Of a stretch of DNA of 64,000 bases, positions 40,661-54,023 are shown piece after piece. Within the stretch, counting starts at the first letter, position 1. The number at the start of each line of letters is the position of its first letter. The DNA lies in NCBI RefSeq assembly GCF_029910215.1, contig NZ_CP110395.1, positions 4,092,001 to 4,156,000 of the forward strand, in the 5' to 3' direction. Origin of the DNA: Paraburkholderia sp. D15 (GTDB lineage Bacteria > Pseudomonadota > Gammaproteobacteria > Burkholderiales > Burkholderiaceae). The position numbers and the translations under genes are program-made. The notes under the pieces were generated by a model. It was not told where the DNA came from and searched no databases. It worked only from the letters and a program-made list of their open reading frames with translations.

Positions 40661-40975
40661 TTACTTGGCCTCCGCTTCAAAGTTGATTTCCTGGCCGGGC
40701 TTCAGGCAGACGTACGCCTTCTTCACGTCCTTGCGCTTGCCCATGAAGCGACCAAAGCGCTTGGCTTTGCCCTTCGAGACCAGCACGTTGACGGAATTGA
40801 CTTCCACCTTGAACAGCAGCTCGACTGCAGCTTTCACTTCCTGCTTCGTGGCATCGGGCGCGACTTCGAACACAACTTGCTCGTTCTTGTCGGCCACCAG
40901 CGTCGCCTTTTCGGAGATCACCGGCGCGAGCAGGACCTGCATCAAACGATGATCGTTCTTGCGAATCTCGCTCAT
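40661..40975 (-). CDS. rplW: 50S ribosomal protein L23
   Basis: A 104-residue protein that docks trigger factor and SRP at the exit tunnel. It has [20 protein letters not shown] and [19 protein letters not shown]. Its ATG overlaps the rplD stop (ATGA). Confidence 0.98.
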   Translation of the reverse strand: MSEIRKNDHRLMQVLLAPVISEKATLVADKNEQVVFEVAPDATKQEVKAAVELLFKVEVNSVNVLVSKGKAKRFGRFMGKRKDVKKAYVCLKPGQEINFEAEAK

Positions 40976-41592
40976 GACAGCAACTCCTCGATCTGGGCGA
41001 CCGCAGCCTTCGTGATCAGGATCTTCTTGAAGTAGATCAGCGACAGCGGGTCGGCGTAACGCGGCTCGACAACCGCCACATGGGCGAGGTTGCGCGACGC
41101 GAGGTACAGGTTTTCGTCAACCGTGTCGGTAATCACCAGCACGGAGTCGAGACCCATCGCCTTGAATTTTTCGGCCAGCAGCTTCGTCTTCGGCGCTTCG
41201 AGCGTCAGCTCGTCGACCACCGAGATGCGGCCTTCGCGGGCCAGCTGCGAGAAGATCGAGCAGAGACCTGCGCGATGCATCTTCTTGTTGACCTTGTGCG
41301 AAAAGTTTTCTTCCGGCGAATTCGGGAAGATACGGCCACCGCCGCGCCACAACGGGCTCGACGACATACCGGCACGAGCGCGGCCCGTACCCTTCTGGCG
41401 CCACGGCTTCTTGGTCGTGTGCTTGACTTGCTCACGATCCTTCTGCGCGCGGTTGCCGCTACGGGCATTCGCCTGGTACGCAACCACGACCTGGTGAATC
41501 AGGGCTTCGTTGTAATCGCGACCGAACACGACGTCCGACGCGCTAACGCCTGCACCTTCCTGACCATTGGCATTCAGGAGCTTAAGTTCCAT
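40972..41592 (-). CDS. rplD: 50S ribosomal protein L4
   Basis: A 206-residue protein that lines the exit tunnel and, in E. coli, represses the S10 operon. It has [21 protein letters not shown] and [20 protein letters not shown], written here as separate pieces. Its start shares one base with the rplC stop (TAATG). Confidence 0.97.
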   Translation of the reverse strand: MELKLLNANGQEGAGVSASDVVFGRDYNEALIHQVVVAYQANARSGNRAQKDREQVKHTTKKPWRQKGTGRARAGMSSSPLWRGGGRIFPNSPEENFSHKVNKKMHRAGLCSIFSQLAREGRISVVDELTLEAPKTKLLAEKFKAMGLDSVLVITDTVDENLYLASRNLAHVAVVEPRYADPLSLIYFKKILITKAAVAQIEELLS

Positions 41593-42251
41593 TATTTCGC
41601 TCCTTTCACGGCACGCGTCTTCACGGCCGGCGTAACGAATACCTTGCCACCCTTCGCACCCGGAACGGCACCCTTGACCAGCAACAGCTTGCGGTCGGCG
41701 TCGATACGAGCGATTTCGAGGTTTTGCACGGTTACCGTATCGTCACCCATGTGACCGGTCATGCGCTTACCCGGGAAAACACGACCCGGATCCTGCGCCA
41801 TACCGATCGAACCCGGCACGTTGTGCGAGCGCGAGTTACCGTGCGATGCACGGCCGGATGCGAAGTTGTAACGCTTGATGGTACCGGCGTAGCCCTTACC
41901 GATCGACACGCCTTGCACGTCGACCTTCTGGCCTACTTCGAACAGTTCGGGACCCACCACGGTGCCGTTCGACAACTCGGCAGCCTTAGCGGCATCGATC
42001 TGGAATTCTTTGAGGATTTCACCGGCTTGAACACCGGCTTTGGCGAGATGACCGGCCAACGGCTTCGTCACGCGCGATGCACGGCGCGTACCGAATGCAA
42101 CCTGCACGGCCGTGTAGCCGTCGGTTTCAACAGTCTTGATCTGCGTCACGCGGTTGTCGGACACGTCCAGCACGGTAACGGGAATCGAATCCCCTTCTGC
42201 CGTGAAGATACGGGTCATGCCAACCTTGCGACCTACGAGTCCAAGGCTCAT
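41592..42251 (-). CDS. rplC: 50S ribosomal protein L3
   Basis: A 219-residue protein near the peptidyl transferase centre. It has [40 protein letters not shown], and [20 protein letters not shown]; the methylated-Gln region is in the middle motif. The ATG at 42251 has GGAG six bases upstream, better than an ATG at 42263 that overlaps it. A promoter lies about 120 bases upstream, so rplC and the genes after it can be transcribed without rpsJ. Confidence 0.97.
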   Translation of the reverse strand: MSLGLVGRKVGMTRIFTAEGDSIPVTVLDVSDNRVTQIKTVETDGYTAVQVAFGTRRASRVTKPLAGHLAKAGVQAGEILKEFQIDAAKAAELSNGTVVGPELFEVGQKVDVQGVSIGKGYAGTIKRYNFASGRASHGNSRSHNVPGSIGMAQDPGRVFPGKRMTGHMGDDTVTVQNLEIARIDADRKLLLVKGAVPGAKGGKVFVTPAVKTRAVKGAK

Positions 42252-42373
42252 CGTTTTCTCCATTCCCGACTGCGATTGGTCGGGGCTAATTTACAAAATG
42301 CCAGTGCCGTTTCGGGCATGAAACCATGCTGCAGCACACCGGCTTTTTTGCGCAAATGCGCGAAAAGCCTTGC

Positions 42374-42402
42374 ATTATAGCGAGGCTTTTCGTTTTCCGC
42401 AA
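42374..42402 (-). promoter_or_regulatory. Promoter before rplC, embedded in an inverted repeat
   Basis: On the minus strand TTGCGG (42397-42402), a 17-base spacer and a perfect TATAAT (42374-42379) point towards rplC. The six bases of the -10 box are exactly the loop of a 13-base inverted repeat (42361-42373 with 42380-42392). Confidence 0.72.
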
Positions 42403-42452
42403 GCAATCAATGACTTAGCGTCACCTAGCTCAACGAGCAGGCGCGGCCAGCC

Positions 42453-42764
42453 TTATTGCAGCTTGATTTCAACGTCAACGCCAGCCGGCAGGTCGAGCTT
42501 CATCAGCGCGTCGACGGTCTTGTCCGTCGGGTCGACGATGTCCATCAGACGTTGGTGCGTACGAATTTCGAGCTGATCGCGCGACGTCTTGTTGACGTGC
42601 GGCGAACGCAGGATGTCGAAGCGTTGGATGCGGGTCGGCAGGGGAACCGGACCACGGACGATCGCGCCAGTCCGCTTAGCCGTTTCGACGATCTCAGCAG
42701 CCGATTGATCGATCAGGCGATAGTCGAAAGCCTTCAGGCGAATGCGGATTTTTTGGTTCTGCAT
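42453..42764 (-). CDS. rpsJ: 30S ribosomal protein S10 / NusE
   Basis: A 103-residue protein that serves both in the ribosome and, with NusB, in antitermination. It has [40 protein letters not shown] and [20 protein letters not shown]. It lies between a terminator-like hairpin after tuf and the promoter before rplC. No separate promoter is visible for it, so it probably needs read-through from tuf. Confidence 0.98.
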   Translation of the reverse strand: MQNQKIRIRLKAFDYRLIDQSAAEIVETAKRTGAIVRGPVPLPTRIQRFDILRSPHVNKTSRDQLEIRTHQRLMDIVDPTDKTVDALMKLDLPAGVDVEIKLQ

Positions 42765-42808
42765 GACAAATTCCTTGGAAAGAGCGAGGCGGTATTGCGC
42801 CGCCAGAG

Positions 42809-42857
42809 AGTAAAAGAACGAAGAGCCGGGCGCCCGCTTGGGGCTGGCACCCGGCTC
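42809..42857 (-). terminator. Terminator-like hairpin after the second tuf (end of str cluster)
   Basis: GAGCCGGGTGCC pairs with GGGCGCCCGGCTC (42823-42857), and the minus strand continues TTCGTTCTTTTACTC. The T tract is interrupted, so termination may be partial. Confidence 0.65.
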
Positions 42858-42891
42858 CGGGTACTACTTACAGCAAAGTCAATCCGCGATT

Positions 42892-44082
42892 TTACTCGAG
42901 GATCTTGGCAACGACACCAGCGCCGACCGTACGGCCGCCTTCACGGATTGCGAAGCGCAGACCTTCTTCCATCGCGATCGGGTTGATCAGCTTCACCGTG
43001 ATCGACACGTTGTCGCCCGGCATGACCATTTCCTTGTCCTTCGGCAGCTCGATCGAGCCCGTCACGTCCGTCGTACGGAAGTAGAACTGCGGACGGTAGT
43101 TGTTGAAGAACGGCGTGTGACGGCCACCTTCGTCCTTGCTCAGCACGTACACTTCAGCCGTGAAGTGCGTGTGCGGGTTGATCGAACCCGGCTTCGCCAG
43201 AACCTGGCCACGCTCCACGTCTTCACGCTTCGTGCCGCGCAGCAGGATACCAACGTTGTCGCCTGCCTGACCCTGGTCGAGCAGCTTGCGGAACATTTCC
43301 ACGCCCGTGCAGGTCGTCTTCACCGTCGGCTTGATACCGACGATTTCGATTTCTTCGCCGACCTTCACCACGCCGCGCTCCACGCGACCCGTCACCACCG
43401 TGCCGCGACCCGAGATCGAGAACACGTCTTCCACCGGCATCAGGAACGAACCGTCAACCGCGCGCTCCGGCGTCGGGATGTACGTGTCCAGCGCGTCGGC
43501 CAGGTTCATGATCGCCACTTCGCCCAGCTCGCCCTTGTCGCCTTCCAGCGCCAGCTTGGCCGAACCCTTGATGATCGGCGTGTCGTCGCCCGGGAAGTCG
43601 TACTTCGACAGAAGTTCGCGAACTTCCATCTCGACCAGTTCCAGCAGCTCGGCGTCATCCACCATGTCGCACTTGTTCAGGAACACGATGATGTACGGAA
43701 CGCCAACCTGACGTGCCAGCAGGATGTGCTCACGCGTTTGCGGCATCGGGCCGTCTGCGGCCGAGCACACCAGGATCGCGCCGTCCATCTGCGCTGCGCC
43801 CGTGATCATGTTCTTCACATAGTCAGCGTGGCCCGGGCAGTCGACGTGTGCGTAGTGGCGGTTAGCCGTTTCGTACTCGACGTGTGCCGTGTTGATCGTG
43901 ATACCACGTGCCTTTTCTTCCGGCGCCGCGTCGATCTGGTCGTATGCCTTCGCTTCGCCGCCAAACTTCTGCGTCAGAACCGTCGTGATCGCTGCCGTCA
44001 GCGTGGTCTTGCCGTGGTCAACGTGACCGATCGTGCCGACGTTCACGTGCGGCTTGGTCCGTTCGAATTTACCTTTAGCCAT
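42892..44082 (-). CDS. tuf: Elongation factor Tu, copy in the str cluster
   Basis: A 396-residue GTPase that delivers aminoacyl-tRNA to the ribosome. G1 is GHVDHGKT, G3 DCPGHADY, and G4 NKCD; domain 2 begins near 205 and domain 3 near 300, ending [10 protein letters not shown]. The protein is identical to the second copy at 62159-63349. The nucleotide sequences differ at five synonymous positions in codons 2-7 and otherwise read as the same to the stop codon. It follows fusA by 48 bases. Confidence 0.99.
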   Translation of the reverse strand: MAKGKFERTKPHVNVGTIGHVDHGKTTLTAAITTVLTQKFGGEAKAYDQIDAAPEEKARGITINTAHVEYETANRHYAHVDCPGHADYVKNMITGAAQMDGAILVCSAADGPMPQTREHILLARQVGVPYIIVFLNKCDMVDDAELLELVEMEVRELLSKYDFPGDDTPIIKGSAKLALEGDKGELGEVAIMNLADALDTYIPTPERAVDGSFLMPVEDVFSISGRGTVVTGRVERGVVKVGEEIEIVGIKPTVKTTCTGVEMFRKLLDQGQAGDNVGILLRGTKREDVERGQVLAKPGSINPHTHFTAEVYVLSKDEGGRHTPFFNNYRPQFYFRTTDVTGSIELPKDKEMVMPGDNVSITVKLINPIAMEEGLRFAIREGGRTVGAGVVAKILE

Positions 44083-44130
44083 GTTTCTCTTCTTTCAAAA
44101 AGTTAATCGTTGAATGACTTTGCCGCGCGA

Positions 44131-46233
44131 TTACTTCGACTTGGCGTTGATGATCGCTTCCGACACGTTACGCGGTGCTTCGGAGTAGTGCTTGAACTCC
44201 ATCGTGTACGTTGCACGACCTTGGGTCAGCGAACGCAGCGACGTCGAATAGCCAAACATTTCCGACAGCGGCACTTCGGCGCGAACGATCTTGCCGCCGC
44301 CAACCATGTCGTCCATACCCTGGACGATGCCACGACGACCCGAGAGGTCGCCCATCACGTTGCCCATGTAATCTTCAGGCGTTTCGACTTCGACGGCCAT
44401 CATCGGTTCGAGAATGACCGGCTGCGCCTTGCGCATTGCTTCCTTGAACGCCATCGAACCGGCCATGCGGAACGCGTTTTCGTTCGAGTCAACGTCGTGG
44501 TACGAACCGAACGTCAGGTGAACCTTCACGTCAACGACCGGGAAGCCTGCCAGCACGCCAGCCTTCAGCGTTTCCTGGATACCCTTGTCGACTGCCGGGA
44601 TGTATTCACGCGGAATCACACCGCCCTTGATCTCGTCCAGGAACTCGTAGCCCTTGCCTTGCTCGTTCGGCTCGAGCGTGATGACCGCGTGACCGTACTG
44701 GCCGCGACCACCCGACTGCTTGACGAACTTGCCGTCGACGTCTTCCGCCTTGCCGCGAATCGTTTCGCGGTAAGCCACCTGCGGCTTGCCAACCGTTGCT
44801 TCGACGCCGAACTCACGCTTCATCCGGTCGACCAGAATTTCGAGGTGGAGCTCGCCCATGCCCGAGATAATGGTTTGACCCGATTCTTCGTCCGTTTGAA
44901 CGCGGAACGACGGATCTTCCTGAGCCAGACGGTTCAGCGCCAGACCCATTTTTTCCTGGTCGGGCTTCGTCTTCGGCTCAACAGCCTGCGAAATCACCGG
45001 CTCCGGGAAAATCATGCGTTCGAGCACGATCGGATGCTGCGGATCGCACAGCGTGTCGCCCGTGGTCGCTTCCTTCAGGCCGACCGCGGCAGCGATGTCG
45101 CCAGCACGAACTTCCTTGATTTCTTCACGCTGGTTTGCGTGCATCTGCAGAATACGACCCAGACGTTCCTTCTTGTCCTTCGTCGCGTTCAGCACCGTAT
45201 CACCCGAATTCACAACACCCGAGTAGACGCGGAAGAAGATCAACTGGCCGACGAACGGGTCGGTCATGATCTTGAATGCCAGCGACGAGAATTTTTCGTC
45301 GTCCGACGCACGGCGCTCGCCCTTTTCACCGTTTTCCAGTTCGCCCGTAACCGGCGGAATGTCGATCGGCGACGGCAGGAAGTCCAGAACGGCGTCCAGC
45401 ATACGTTGCACGCCCTTGTTCTTGAACGCGGTGCCGCACAGCATCGGCTGGATTTCGCAAGCGATGGTACGGTCGCGCAGACCCTTGATGATCTCGGCTT
45501 CCGACAGCTCGCCTTCCTCGAGGTACTTGTTCATCAAGTCTTCGCTCGACTCAGCCGCCGCTTCGATCATCTTCTCGCGCCATTCGTTGCACGATTCGAC
45601 GAGTTCAGCCGGGATGTCTTCGTACGAGAACTTGGTACCTTGGGACGCGTCATCCCAAATGATCGCCTTCATCTTCATCAGGTCGACGACCCCCGTGAAG
45701 TTTTCTTCCGCACCGATCGGCACCACGACCGGAACCGGGTTCGCCTTCAGACGCAGCTTCAGCTGGTCGTAGACCTTGAAGAAGTTCGCGCCGGTACGGT
45801 CCATCTTGTTGATGAACGCGAGACGGGGAACCTTGTACTTGTTAGCCTGGCGCCACACGGTTTCCGACTGGGGCTGCACGCCACCCACAGCACAGTAGAC
45901 CATGCATGCACCGTCGAGCACGCGCATCGAGCGCTCAACTTCAATCGTGAAGTCGACGTGGCCCGGGGTGTCGATGATGTTGATGCGGTGCTCGGCGCGG
46001 TCGCCGGCCATGCCCTTCCAGAATGCCGTGGTAGCAGCGGACGTGATGGTAATACCGCGTTCCTGCTCCTGCTCCATCCAGTCCATGGTGGCAGCGCCGT
46101 CGTGAACTTCACCAATTTTGTGGTTCACGCCGGTGTAGAACAGAATGCGCTCGGTCGTCGTCGTTTTGCCGGCGTCGATGTGAGCGCTAATACCGATGTT
46201 ACGGTAGCGCTCGATAGGTGTCTTGCGAGCCAC
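44131..46233 (-). CDS. fusA: Elongation factor G
   Basis: A 700-residue translocase GTPase. G1 is [16 protein letters not shown]3 [10 protein letters not shown]4 NKMDRTGA; domain IV carries [17 protein letters not shown] and domain [15 protein letters not shown]. The start is GTG at 46233 with GAGGAT upstream. A gap of 134 bases with two hairpins separates it from rpsG. Confidence 0.99.
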   Translation of the reverse strand: MARKTPIERYRNIGISAHIDAGKTTTTERILFYTGVNHKIGEVHDGAATMDWMEQEQERGITITSAATTAFWKGMAGDRAEHRINIIDTPGHVDFTIEVERSMRVLDGACMVYCAVGGVQPQSETVWRQANKYKVPRLAFINKMDRTGANFFKVYDQLKLRLKANPVPVVVPIGAEENFTGVVDLMKMKAIIWDDASQGTKFSYEDIPAELVESCNEWREKMIEAAAESSEDLMNKYLEEGELSEAEIIKGLRDRTIACEIQPMLCGTAFKNKGVQRMLDAVLDFLPSPIDIPPVTGELENGEKGERRASDDEKFSSLAFKIMTDPFVGQLIFFRVYSGVVNSGDTVLNATKDKKERLGRILQMHANQREEIKEVRAGDIAAAVGLKEATTGDTLCDPQHPIVLERMIFPEPVISQAVEPKTKPDQEKMGLALNRLAQEDPSFRVQTDEESGQTIISGMGELHLEILVDRMKREFGVEATVGKPQVAYRETIRGKAEDVDGKFVKQSGGRGQYGHAVITLEPNEQGKGYEFLDEIKGGVIPREYIPAVDKGIQETLKAGVLAGFPVVDVKVHLTFGSYHDVDSNENAFRMAGSMAFKEAMRKAQPVILEPMMAVEVETPEDYMGNVMGDLSGRRGIVQGMDDMVGGGKIVRAEVPLSEMFGYSTSLRSLTQGRATYTMEFKHYSEAPRNVSEAIINAKSK

Positions 46234-46292
46234 TTTGATCCTCTATTGGGATGACGCGATGCGAGAAAATACCCATCGCGCTGTAACACAAA

Positions 46293-46324
46293 CGGGCGAG
46301 GCGCTTTGTAAGCGCACCCGCCCG
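46293..46324 (-). terminator. Possible attenuator hairpin between rpsG and fusA
   Basis: CGGGCG...GCGCTT pairs with AAGCGC...CGCCCG across a small internal loop. It is followed on the minus strand by TTTGTGTT. The T tract is poor, so a role in processing or attenuation is as likely as full termination. Confidence 0.35.
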
Positions 46325-46367
46325 GAATTTCTTTCCGCTTTTTCTGCTAAACCCGAATTCGGGCAGC

Positions 46368-46838
46368 TTAGAAACGGAAGTGCGAGAACGCCTTGTTGGC
46401 TTCTGCCATCCGGTGAACTTCGTCGCGCTTCTTCATCGCGCCGCCACGGCCTTCGGCCGCTTCGGAGAGTTCACCTGCCAGACGCAGGGCCATCGACTTC
46501 TCGCTGCGCTTCTTCGCGGCTTCACGCAGCCAACGCATCGCCAATGCCATACGACGCGACGGGCGCACTTCGACCGGAACCTGATAGTTCGCACCACCAA
46601 CGCGGCGGCTCTTCACTTCGACCACCGGCTTGACGTTGTTGAGCGCTACCGTGAACACTTCCAGCGGGTCCTTGCCACCCTTGGTCTGGATCTGTTCGAA
46701 AGCGCCGTACACAATGCGCTCTGCAACCGACTTCTTGCCGGAGAGCATCAGCACGTTCATGAACTTAGCTACATCAACGTTACCGAATTTCGGATCCGGC
46801 AACACTTCCCGCTTGGGGACTTCGCGACGACGCGGCAT
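46368..46838 (-). CDS. rpsG: 30S ribosomal protein S7
   Basis: A 156-residue head protein that nucleates 3' domain assembly. It has [40 protein letters not shown] and [20 protein letters not shown]. The rpsL-rpsG gap (46839-47013, 175 bases) is where S7 autoregulation acts in E. coli; I cannot identify the site here. Confidence 0.98.
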   Translation of the reverse strand: MPRRREVPKREVLPDPKFGNVDVAKFMNVLMLSGKKSVAERIVYGAFEQIQTKGGKDPLEVFTVALNNVKPVVEVKSRRVGGANYQVPVEVRPSRRMALAMRWLREAAKKRSEKSMALRLAGELSEAAEGRGGAMKKRDEVHRMAEANKAFSHFRF

Positions 46839-47013
46839 GTTTCTTCCTTTAACTTTTCAGTTGGAGCTTTTTAGCCCCGCGGCCACCAACTAACCCGATT
46901 CATCTAACGACTTACCAGCCTGGTCGGGTGACCACTTACTCGACAGCACCGGCGAATCCGGCACCACCGCTAATACCGCCTTTGCAGGCGACCTGAAACG
47001 ACTGACCGGCTAA

Positions 47014-47394
47014 TTACTTGCCAGCCTTGGCACGCTTCGCACCGTACTTCGAGCGAGCCTGCTTACGATCCTTGACGCCCTGGGTGTCCAGCGAGCCGCG
47101 AACCATGTGGTAACGCACACCCGGCAAGTCCTTAACACGGCCGCCGCGAATCAGCACGACCGAGTGTTCCTGCAGGTTGTGGCCTTCACCACCGATGTAC
47201 GAAATGACTTCGAAGCCGTTCGTCAGACGAACCTTGGCAACTTTACGCAGTGCCGAGTTAGGCTTCTTCGGCGTCGTGGTGTACACACGGGTGCACACGC
47301 CACGACGCTGGGGGCAGTCCTGCAAGGCCGGGCTCTTGCTTTTCGTCGTTTCCGACGCACGGCCTTTGCGAACCAGTTGATTGATGGTTGGCAT
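47014..47394 (-). CDS. rpsL: 30S ribosomal protein S12
   Basis: A 126-residue decoding-centre protein. It has [39 protein letters not shown] and [19 protein letters not shown]. Lys43 and Lys88, the usual sites of streptomycin-resistance mutations, are wild type. It is the first gene of the str cluster and has its own promoter at 47534-47563. Confidence 0.98.
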   Translation of the reverse strand: MPTINQLVRKGRASETTKSKSPALQDCPQRRGVCTRVYTTTPKKPNSALRKVAKVRLTNGFEVISYIGGEGHNLQEHSVVLIRGGRVKDLPGVRYHMVRGSLDTQGVKDRKQARSKYGAKRAKAGK

Positions 47395-47533
47395 TGTTTA
47401 TTCCTGAAATTGAACAAAATCGACGCATCTGTTTCTGGGCAAAGCAGAAACGACTGCGCATCGAACTTCCGGCCCCGGGTGTCGGCATGCGAATTGACTT
47501 CGCGCGCAGGCATTCCAAGAACCGGAACCTAGC

Positions 47534-47563
47534 ATAATATTCCGAAAATACTAAGGGAGTCAA
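47534..47563 (-). promoter_or_regulatory. rpsL (str operon) promoter
   Basis: TTGACT (47558-47563), an 18-base spacer and TATTAT (47534-47539) on the minus strand lie about 140 bases before rpsL and just after recQ. Confidence 0.75.
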
Positions 47564-47615
47564 CAGGTTGCGACAGTTCGCAAACCTTTCCGGAGTCCGC
47601 GGAGCCGTGCCGCGG

Positions 47616-49463
47616 CTAATCCGCGGCCACGACTTCCAGCAATTCGTCGCCGAAACGATCGAGTTTACGTGCGCCCATGCCTGGAATGCCGCGCAAGTCC
47701 TCGATCGAGTCGGGACCGTTACGTGCAATCTCGGCAAGCGTCGCGTCGTGAAATATGACGTACGCGGGCACGCCGTCGCTCTTCGCCGTTTCGGTGCGCC
47801 ACGCCCGCAAGCGATCCCAGCGCGCTCGTTCGCGCGGGCCCATACCGATGGTCGGATCGGCGCGTTCGCTCGTGCGGCCGGATGACTGCCGACTGCGCGT
47901 CGGCTTCACGTAGCGGCGCATCGTGACGTTTTGCTCGCCTTTGAGCACCGGCTTGCTCGCTTCCGTAAGGACCAGCGAGCCGAATCCTTCGTGGTCGACA
48001 GTTAGATACCCGAACGCCACCAATTGCCGGAACACTGCGCGCCATTCCGGCTCGCCCAGCGCCGCGCCAATGCCGAACGTCGTCAGCTTCTCGTGGCCGC
48101 GTTGCAGAATTTTTTCGCTGCGGTTGCCGCGCAAGATGTCGATCAGATGGCCGGCGCCGAAGTGAAAACCACTGGCCCGCTGTGCACGGAATACGCACGA
48201 CAAAGCCATTTGCGCTTCGCGCGTGGCGTCCCATGTGTCCGGTGGTTCGAGGCAGTTGTCGCAGTTGCCGCACGGCTTGCTCGATTCGCCGAAGTACGCG
48301 AGCAAGCGCACCCGACGGCACGTCGCGGCTTCGCATAGTCCAAGCAGCGCATCCAGCTTGCCGGTTTGCACGCGTTTGTGCGCGTCGTCGGCATCGGACT
48401 CGTCGATCATTTTCCGCTGCTGGACGACGTCGCCCAGGCCGTACGCCATCCACGCATTCGACGGCATGCCGTCGCGGCCCGCCCGGCCAGTCTCCTGGTA
48501 GTACCCTTCGACACTCTTCGGCAAATCCAGATGCGCGACAAAGCGCACGTCAGGTTTGTCGATGCCCATGCCGAACGCGATCGTCGCGCACATCACAATG
48601 CCTTCCTCGCGCTGAAACATCTCCTGATGCTTCTGGCGGATTTCGAACTCCATACCCGCGTGATACGGCAGCGCCCGCATGCCCTTTTCTTTTAGCCACT
48701 CCGCGGTTTCTTCGACCTTCCGGCGCGACAGGCAGTAGACGACGCCGGCGTCGGTCGTGCCATCCGGTTTGGAGTGTTCGGCGCGGATAAAGTCGAGCAA
48801 CTGCGTACGCGCGTTGTCTTTTTCGACGATTCGATACCGGATGTTCGGCCGGTCGAAGCTCGACACGAAAATCCGCGCATCGTCCAGCGCCAACCGGTGG
48901 ATGATTTCGTCGCGCGTAATGGCGTCCGCGGTCGCGGTGAGTGCGATGCGCGGCACATTCGGAAAGCGCTCGTGCAGCACCGACAACTGAATGTATTCCG
49001 GCCGGAAGTCATGCCCCCATTGGGACACGCAGTGCGCCTCGTCGATTGCGAACAGGCCGATACGTGTGCGTTCCAGCAACTCCTGGAAACGCGGGGTCAT
49101 CAACCGCTCGGGCGCCACGTAGAGCAGATCGATCTCGCCTTCGCGCAACGCGCGCTCGGTCGCCATGGCCTCGGCGCTCGACAACGTCGAATTCAGATAC
49201 GCCGCGCGCACGCCCACTTCGGTCAGCGCCGCAACCTGGTCCTGCATCAACGCGATCAGCGGCGACACGACGATGCCCGCACCAAATCCCGCTTCACGGC
49301 GAACTAGCGACGGAATCTGATAACACAGCGACTTGCCCCCGCCGGTCGGCATCAGCACAAGACAATCGCCGCCGGCGGAGACGTGCTCGACAATTTCGCC
49401 CTGCTGCCCTCTGAACGCGGGATAGCCGAAAACTTCGTTGAGGATCTGGAGCGAACGGGACAT
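47616..49463 (-). CDS. recQ: ATP-dependent DNA helicase RecQ
   Basis: A 615-residue 3'-5' helicase acting in recombination and replication-fork repair. Walker A is PTGGGKS (39-45), the DEAH box is [17 protein letters not shown], and motif VI is [10 protein letters not shown]. The zinc cluster has Cys in [20 protein letters not shown] and CDNCLEPP. A winged-helix domain follows and an HRDC domain ([18 protein letters not shown], then [18 protein letters not shown]) ends the protein. It sits between rpoC and rpsL with its own promoter, unlike in E. coli. Confidence 0.96.
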   Translation of the reverse strand: MSRSLQILNEVFGYPAFRGQQGEIVEHVSAGGDCLVLMPTGGGKSLCYQIPSLVRREAGFGAGIVVSPLIALMQDQVAALTEVGVRAAYLNSTLSSAEAMATERALREGEIDLLYVAPERLMTPRFQELLERTRIGLFAIDEAHCVSQWGHDFRPEYIQLSVLHERFPNVPRIALTATADAITRDEIIHRLALDDARIFVSSFDRPNIRYRIVEKDNARTQLLDFIRAEHSKPDGTTDAGVVYCLSRRKVEETAEWLKEKGMRALPYHAGMEFEIRQKHQEMFQREEGIVMCATIAFGMGIDKPDVRFVAHLDLPKSVEGYYQETGRAGRDGMPSNAWMAYGLGDVVQQRKMIDESDADDAHKRVQTGKLDALLGLCEAATCRRVRLLAYFGESSKPCGNCDNCLEPPDTWDATREAQMALSCVFRAQRASGFHFGAGHLIDILRGNRSEKILQRGHEKLTTFGIGAALGEPEWRAVFRQLVAFGYLTVDHEGFGSLVLTEASKPVLKGEQNVTMRRYVKPTRSRQSSGRTSERADPTIGMGPRERARWDRLRAWRTETAKSDGVPAYVIFHDATLAEIARNGPDSIEDLRGIPGMGARKLDRFGDELLEVVAAD

Positions 49464-49499
49464 GAGATAGAGGTTGAACAGCGCGATGCCGGTGGACGG

Positions 49500-49508
49500 A
49501 TTTTACCA
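49500..49508 (-). promoter_or_regulatory. Probable recQ promoter (extended -10)
   Basis: The minus strand reads TGGTAAAAT, an extended -10 (TG-n-TAAAAT), about 37 bases before the recQ start. No good -35 box is seen. Confidence 0.5.
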
Positions 49509-49691
49509 ACCCCTGGGCGCACCGCCCGAAAGGTTTGCACGCGTTAGCCGTTCGGATTAGGAAATCAGGCGAGCGAGTCCCGGAGCGTCGAGACATGCTC
49601 TAACAGGGACGCAACGCGCAATGCACGCGAGACCGCACGCCTACGTCGCGTGGCACGCCGAAGGAAAAAACCGAGAACGAAAAACGAGGGC

Positions 49692-49724
49692 GAAAAAAAA
49701 CCGCCCGGTCGAAACCGGGCGGTT
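49692..49724 (-). terminator. Terminator after rpoC
   Basis: The 11-base stem AACCGCCCGGT / ACCGGGCGGTT on a CGAA loop ends in eight T on the minus strand. It is one of the strongest terminators in the window and closes the rpoBC unit. Confidence 0.93.
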
Positions 49725-49763
49725 CTGTCAGCGTTCAGCAAAAGCGGCTTGCGCCGCTCCCAC

Positions 49764-54002
<4,239 letters not shown>

Positions 54003-54023
54003 TGCCTTCTCTCCGTAGTCCGA

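Larger units (their letters stand above)
49464..49763. other. Spacer between rpoC and recQ
   Basis: This 300-base gap holds the rpoC terminator (49693-49724) and an extended -10 for recQ (49500-49508). Nothing else is recognisable between them; a short frame on the plus strand here has no family features. Confidence 0.6.

Noticed and set aside
44110..46254. A 714-residue open frame opposite fusA, and similar frames opposite both tuf genes
   Set aside because: They are antisense shadows. The two tuf shadows match each other only because the tuf genes are nearly the same.
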